From Glomus cerebriforme (taxonomy: Eukaryota > Glomeromycota > Glomeromycetes > Glomerales > Glomeraceae), in NCBI GenBank assembly GCA_003550305.1, contig QKYT01000410.1, positions 29,318-42,376 on the forward strand: a DNA stretch of 13,059 nucleotides, read 5' to 3'. Shown here in pieces: positions 8,355 to 13,059 of the stretch. Position numbers and translations under genes: made by a program. The notes beneath the pieces were generated by a model. It was not told the origin of the DNA, made no database searches, and was given only the letters and a program-made list of their open reading frames with translations. The number at the start of each line of letters is the position of its first letter. Position 1 is the first letter of the stretch.

Positions 8355-8466
8355 CGCCAAAATGGCGCTATTCATATAATTGATGAAAAAATGGCATTTT
8401 GGCATTTGTTTTATGAAAAAAAATGCTGATATGGCATTTTTTTATATATTTGATGAAAAATGTCGC
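8355..8466. repeat. Short tandem repeat of an ATTGATGAAAAAATGGC unit, with palindrome
   Basis: A palindrome CGCCA-AAA-TGGCG sits at 8355-8367. It is followed by three imperfect copies of a roughly 33-36 bp unit whose core is TGATGAAAAAATGGCATTTT, near 8379, 8413 and 8451. The poly(A) and ATGGC portions vary in length. It is probably a slippage-generated minisatellite. Confidence 0.6.
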
Positions 8467-8589
8467 AAAGCTTTGAATATTTAGACTATATTATTAATCG
8501 ATCAATGTAGACTTGTTTAGAAGATTTGCTGAAATCTCTTTCTCTCTCTCTTTTTTAATTTTTTTTTGTTTTATTATTTTTTATTAAAT

Positions 8590-9030
8590 TTATTTAACAA
8601 AATATTACTAATATTTCATCATTTTTTTTTAGNTTTCTCTTTCGGACTTAGCACTTTAGAGGCGAGTGAAATTTTTTTTATAATTTATTTAGTGAAACAT
8701 TATTAACATTTTGTTATTTTTTTGGGTTTTTTTTCGTACATGATACTTCGGAGATGAGTGATTTTTTTTTATAATTTATTTAACAAAGCATTACTAATGT
8801 TTTGTTATTTTGCTTTTTTTTTAGAGTTTCCTCTTGGACTTGGATGTTATTTTGAAAGTAAGCAGTTTTTTTAATTTTATTTAATGAAACATTACTAATG
8901 TTACATTTCTATTTTCTTCTTTTGTAGGTTCTGGATTTGCCAATTTTGAAGTTAGAAAATTTGAAATCTTTAACTTTAGAATTTTAATGAAATGCTACGC
9001 TAACATTTTATTTTTTATTTTTTGTAGTTA
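8590..9030 (+). repeat. Imperfect tandem array of about five 91-104 bp units, each intron-like
   Basis: Core motifs (G/C)AAAC(A)ATTACTAATGTT-like occur at 8594-8614, 8690-8710, 8781-8801, 8882-8902 and 8985-9008, giving a 91-104 bp period. In most units the core is followed by a T-rich tract and an AG (8631, 8823, 8926 and 9026), then a less AT-rich segment such as TTTCCTCTTGGACTTGGATG at 8827. A GTAAGC occurs at 8858. CTAAT branch motif, pyrimidine tract and AG together match a fungal 3' splice site. Whether this reflects tandem introns, an expanded satellite or chance is not decided by the sequence. No protein was recognised across the units. Confidence 0.55.
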
Positions 9031-9140
9031 TCTGATTTGACCTAACTTGACTTATTCGGAGCTCTGGATTTAACAGATAAGTTAATATAATTTTTTTTAA
9101 AAAATATTAAAATGCTATTAACTATTTTTAAAGGAAAGTT

Positions 9141-9540
9141 ATTATAAATATTTATTGTTTAAGGGAAGTTTAAATGAGACTTAGAGCCTTCCTTCTTTTA
9201 AACTATATTAATCATTAAGCAGCCACCTAACCAAATTTTGAGAAAGAAATTTATTTTCTTTTTAAATTGTAGAAGGAGGATAGACAGGATGTTTAATTTT
9301 AGGCAGATTATTGCTTCCTGTGATCTTTAAGATCTTAAAAAGCAAATCATTATTATATATATTTATTGTTTAAAGAAGTTTAAATAAAACTTAGAGCCTT
9401 TCTTCTTTAAACTATATTAATCATTAAGCAGCCACCTAACCGAATTTTGCAAGGNGAAAGGAATTTATTTTCTTTTCAAATTNTAGGAGNAGGATAGACA
9501 GGATGTCTAATTTTAGGCAGGTTATACTTCCTGCGATCTA
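9141..9540. repeat. 211-bp direct tandem duplication
   Basis: Copy 1 (about 9141-9330) and copy 2 (about 9352-9540) share long stretches: TTTATTGTTTAA, ACTTAGAGCCTT, ACTATATTAATCATTAAGCA followed by GCCACCTAACC, AGGATAGACAGGATGT, TAATTTTAGGCAG and CTTCCTG-GATCT. The offset is 211-213 bp. Copies differ by substitutions and small indels, and copy 2 carries Ns at 9455, 9483 and 9490. The unit is not coding as far as I can see, and its copy in other genome locations is unknown. Confidence 0.85.
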
Positions 9541-9814
9541 AATAAAAGTAACCTAAAAAATAATATCATACAAAATTTTCAAAGGTAAGTAATTCTATTT
9601 GAGAAAGAGAGAATTTAATGCTTTTATTGAAAAATATTTAAATAGTGAATAGAACCTTTTAATGCAAATTGGAAATGATTGATAGTCTGATAGGTATCTT
9701 TATAAAAATGGTAAACCATTGTGAAGTCTGAAGTTTAAATATCAAGTACGCTGTAATTAACAACCTTAGCGTCATCCAGAAAAAATAGTAATTTAAATGC
9801 TTGGTCCAGTAGAG

Positions 9815-9950
9815 ATGGGGATGACTCTGTCAGTTCAGTTTCAGTTTGCAGAACTGAAATGGATGGGAATAAACTGAATTGATGGAACCAGTTCTAGAAT
9901 CAGGTTCAGAGTAGAGTTCAAAACTGAACTGACCGAAAACAGTTTTAATA
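9815..9950. mobile_element. MITE-like element rich in GTTCAG/CTGAAC motifs
   Basis: The sequence is packed with alternating motifs: TCAGTTCAGTTTCAGTTTGC near 9830, CAGAACTGAAAT, AAACTGAATTG, GGTTCAGAGTAG, AAAACTGAACTGAC and GAAAACAGTTT. The left edge CAGTAGAGATGGGG (9817-9830) resembles the CAGNGATGGG-type ends of hAT-derived MITEs. Subterminal motif blocks of this kind are typical of such elements, but the right terminus and target duplication were not found. Confidence 0.5.
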
Positions 9951-10102
9951 TTTTAATTCTATAATATTAATTTATTAATGATAATTCCCTATGTAAAAGT
10001 GCAGTCAGATGCCCAAATTAAATATTTTAAATATTTAAATAAATAATAAATTATACTTCAAATTTTTAATTTAATAAAATATTAATTTATAGGATTAATT
10101 TT

Positions 10103-10235
10103 ACATTCACCTTCGGTAAAATTCACCAGATGTGAATTTCATCATGATTTACATTATGCATAAATTTTAAATTTTTTTAAAAATTTTTAAATTTTATGGT
10201 GAAATTCACTAAAGGTGAATTTCACCTTGATTTTC
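10103..10235. repeat. Mirror pair of GTGAAATTCAC palindromes around an AT core
   Basis: Two hairpin-like motifs, 10115-10143 (GGTAAAATTCAC-CAGAT-GTGAATTTCATC) and 10198-10226 (GGTGAAATTCAC-TAAA-GGTGAATTTCACC), flank a palindromic AT core of about 54 bp (10144-10197, AAATTTTTAAATTTT-type). Arms within each hairpin agree at nearly all positions. The block ends about 120 bp before the transposase start codon, so it could be a small nested element, a remnant of the MULE terminal inverted repeat, or part of its promoter. Confidence 0.65.
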
Positions 10236-10345
10236 ATAACACATAAACTAAACCTTTTAAATGTTTTATCCTGAATAAACAAAGACAACATTTTTCTCAT
10301 TTTGTTTCTTGTATTTTTTTTAAAGAAAATTTTTCTTTCTTAGTA

Positions 10346-13059
10346 ATGAATAATTATGAATGGTTAGCTTCTTTTGATAATAATATGGAATTTAGTACCT
10401 TTGATTCTAGTTATTATAATAATAAAACAAGTACTTTTATCTCACCATATTCTGAACTTTTTAATAATGAGTTAGCTAATATAAACCTTTCATATTCTGA
10501 ACCTTTTAACATAAACCATTTACCATTATCTTTAGAAACTTCTTCATCACCTTCTGTATCACCTGTATTACCATTTGTATCACCTATTGAGCCACTTTTA
10601 ACTTCAGATGATAATTTCGCAGATATAGATTTTTTGTTATCTTTANAACTATCTTATAACAATAGTAATTATCAACATAATCTTNCTATAGAAGATTCTT
10701 TTGATGATTGGTCAATAGTTGATACATTCATGCATCAATATTGTTTAGAACGTGGTTTTGGATATCAAATTTTTCATAATGATAAAGACCTAAATGATTC
10801 AAGTATAATTAGGCATAAGTCATTTCATTGTTCATCAAGTGGTAATTATCAATCTCGAAAAATAATGGATCAAAGATTACATCGTTTGCGTGATACTATT
10901 AAATATAATTGTAAATGGCATGTTAACTTTATATTTCCTAAATCTGCATATCAAATAAGATGCATATCATTAAAAGATATGCATAATCATGAGGTAAATC
11001 CTGTCCAAATATCTCATGTTATTACTAGATATTGACGTTTTACTAGTAAAATGATATAAAACTTAAAGTTTTTTTCAAATTGCAAGATTGCGCCAATAAC
11101 TCAAGTGGAGATACTTAAAAAAAAGTATCCAGAACATATATTTCATAAGCAAAATGTTTATAATGCAATTTATAAATTGCGTTAAAATGATGGGGATGAA
11201 AAGTCTGATTCAGTGTTATTTCTTAATGTATTTTTTGAAAAAATAACTCATGATTCACATTGAAAGGTTTTTATTAGACATTCTGGCAATGAATGTCACT
11301 TATCAGGTATTTTTTGGATGTCTCCTTCTCAGCAAGAATTATATCAAAGATTTTCTAATGTAGTATTAAGTGATAATACTTGTAAGACTAATAAATACAA
11401 CATGTATTTAAGCATATTAATGATAAAGGATAACTATGGACGATTTTGAAATGTAGTAAATGCACTTGTAAAAGATGAATTATCTTCAACATATGTGTGG
11501 ATTTTACAATGTTTGGTAAAGGCAACTGATAATATAATTCCAAAATCAATTTGGACTGATTCTGAACCTGGTCTTATTAATGCTATTTCTTAAGTCTTTC
11601 CAACTACTCCACATTTTTATTGTCTTTATCATATCTGGTAGAATATAATAAAGAATCTTAAAGAAAAATTAGGTTCAAGATTTCATTTATTTAGTAAAGC
11701 ATTTTATTTATATAGAAATATATTAAGTATAGAATTATTTGAGCAACGTTAGACATTTATGATAAATAAATACCCAGAATGTGAACATTATATGACTAGA
11801 GTATTATATAGTAATCAAATTAGTTAGGTTAAGACTTATATGCCATTTCAGTTTAATAGTGGTATTCAAAATACTCAAAGTGTTGAATCATTTAATGNTA
11901 TTATTAAAAGATCTTTAAATTCAGCAAGTACTCTTTGNGATGTTGCAGAAGCAATTGATAAAAGACATCAAGAAGAGATCAAATATTGTCAATTAATGGA
12001 TCTTAAAATGAAATATACACCAATTGNACTTCCACATATCTCATCTCAATTTTTTTTAAGTGTTGATAAGATTATTGTGAAATTTTTAATGCCTCTTATA
12101 TTATCTTTACAACGATTTCAAATTTCACAATCCTTTACTTATGAAGAACAACCAACATCATGTTTATCTGATGAGGTATATTAAATTATATGTTAAATAA
12201 TCTAATAATAGAAATAGAGTTTAATATANATTTTTATTATAGGATTTACAAACCGAAACTATAGATAAAAATTTTATAGAAGATATAGTTGATGAATCAC
12301 AAATAATATTAAAAGCTATACTTAATAATATAGATATATCAAATATTATTGAAGTATAGGGAATTCGTCAAATAGGAGTCTTTCCCATAAAGAAAATCTG
12401 GTAGCTCTTTTTAATGATGGAACCCATATTTGCACTTGTATAGAATCCATTACTAAAGGAATTATTTGTCACCATTTTTGGCGAGTGATGTTTTATTCAA
12501 ATGCTACAAGATTCCATATTAGTATCATACCTATTAAATGGTATAAAGATGATATTTTAATGAAATTGGATAATACTCTTGATGATTCACCAGTACTTAC
12601 AACATTAGAGTTATCTACTGAAACAAATATAACATCATTAACAGTAGATTTTACTCTTCAAAGCTTAAGATAACTTCAAGGATCTTATCATAAAGAAAAT
12701 GCTCAACAAATTATTTCTTAATGAAATCAGTTTGGTATAGTATTTTCAATTGCTAAAACTGCAATTAATATTGCATTAGAAACTGGAAGTGATACCAAAT
12801 TAGTAAAACTATTAAAAGATTTTATTTTAAATAAAAAAGGAATTGTAATGGAGATAGTATTGAATTAGAAGATAATAGAGATATAGAAAATAATAATTAA
12901 ATTGTTTCTTTATAGCAGAATTTGATTAATTAAACTACAAATCCACATGTTACTAAAATTTGAGGAGCTCCATGTAAAAAAGGATAAAGAGTGCTATAGA
13001 AATTTCAGGAAGGAATCATGTTATACATGAAATTACAAATCAAACTAACATGCAAGAAG
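10346..13059 (+). pseudogene. Mutator-like (MULE) transposase with FAR1 zinc finger and SWIM finger, inactive, runs off window
   Basis: MULE transposases cut and paste their own DNA in the nucleus. Starting at ATG 10346, residues 1-118 are Ser/Asn-rich. Residues 120-220 form a FAR1/WRKY-GCM1-type finger with C162, C189, H213 and H215. The DDE core follows in the same frame: Asp at 11372 (SDNTCKTNKYNMY), Asp at 11558 (IWTDSEPGLINAI), a CLYH CxxH at 11621-11632, and a candidate Glu at 11885 (TQSVESFN). The SWIM finger CTC...CHH (CxCx9CxH) is at 12431-12475, and a NPHVTKI-like tail appears near 12941. In-frame stops begin at 11033, 11057, 11183, 11261, 11447, 11591, 11639, 11750 and 11825, with no shift over 1.83 kb. 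A GT-AG intron at 12176-12242 joins exons. Later breaks are a TAG at 12357, a shift near 12380, stops at 12671, 12719 and 12722, and shifts near 12845 and 12976. It ends outside the window. The family call is firm. Confidence 0.88.
12176..12242 (+). other. Candidate intron in the MULE transposase
   Basis: This 67-nt segment begins GTATATTAAA after an in-frame GAG codon and ends ATTTTTATTATAG, with TCTAATAATAG as a branch-like site in between. Removing it joins the frame ending at 12175 to the frame that starts at 12243 (DLQTETIDKN) without a stop. Intron size matches the introns of genes A and D. Confidence 0.55.

Larger units (their letters stand above)
8057..10345. other. Repeat-rich stretch with no gene
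   Basis: This 2.3-kb stretch holds small GATGAAAAAATGGC repeats (8371-8466), an imperfect tandem array (8590-9030), a 211-bp direct duplication (9141-9540), a MITE-like element (9815-9950) and paired hairpins (10103-10235). A plus-strand frame at about 8112-8378 has only two stops (TAA and TAG) but no recognisable protein character. The interval 9541-9814 shows nothing I can name. Confidence 0.45.

Noticed and set aside
8112..8378. Plus-strand frame of about 89 codons with only two stops
   Set aside because: The translation lacks protein-like composition, there is no start context or splice site, and it leads into a simple repeat.
463..12175. Stop codon reassignment (an alternative genetic code) as explanation for the in-frame stops
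   Set aside because: All three stop codons occur inside the frames, and some genes also need frameshifts; a single reassignment cannot explain this, whereas decay can.

Overview
This window looks like a very AT-rich fungal nuclear contig. It most resembles an arbuscular mycorrhizal fungus (Glomeromycotina, Rhizophagus-like). The reasons are the extreme A+T bias, short GT-AG introns of about 65-90 nt with CTAA-type branch sites, a Crinkler (CRN)-type nuclease gene, a FAR1/MULE transposase, and several gene remnants that resemble families I associate with these fungi. The assignment is inference and no search was run. About 15 isolated N positions point to a draft-quality assembly. No tRNA, rRNA, CRISPR array or bacterial operon structure is visible.

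Minus-strand half (about 340-6965). Five degraded protein genes lie one after another, separated by AT-rich DNA. Gene A (342-997) is a two-exon remnant that ends at an AT-rich repetitive element. Gene B (1752-2597) is an unrecognised 282-codon frame. Gene C (3338-3767) is a frameshifted C-terminal fragment. Gene D (4273-5514) is a CRN-type PD-(D/E)xK nuclease with two introns and possibly a 12-nt microexon. Gene E (6249-6965) is an unrecognised 239-codon frame. All carry internal stops. A, B and E keep one reading frame throughout, so they decayed mainly by substitution.

Middle (about 6966-10345). Hairpins, short tandem repeats, a possible plus-strand remnant F (7647-8056), an imperfect 91-104 bp tandem array (about 8590-9060), a 211-bp direct duplication (9141-9540), a MITE-like element with GTTCAG motifs (about 9815-9950), and a pair of self-complementary motifs with the GTGAAATTCAC core (10103-10235).

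Right end (10346-13059, plus strand). A nearly full-length but dead Mutator-like (MULE) transposase has a FAR1-type C-C-H-x-H zinc finger, a DDE core with the CxxH motif, and a SWIM finger (CxCx9CxH). It carries nine in-frame stops in the first 1.83 kb with no frameshift, one likely intron, later frameshifts, and runs off the window.

None of these genes appears intact, so this is best described as a repeat-rich gene graveyard. I did not find a convincing new functional system. The most useful leads are substitution-only, RIP-like or deamination-like decay, the twin-intron/microexon structure of the CRN gene, and the intron-like tandem array.
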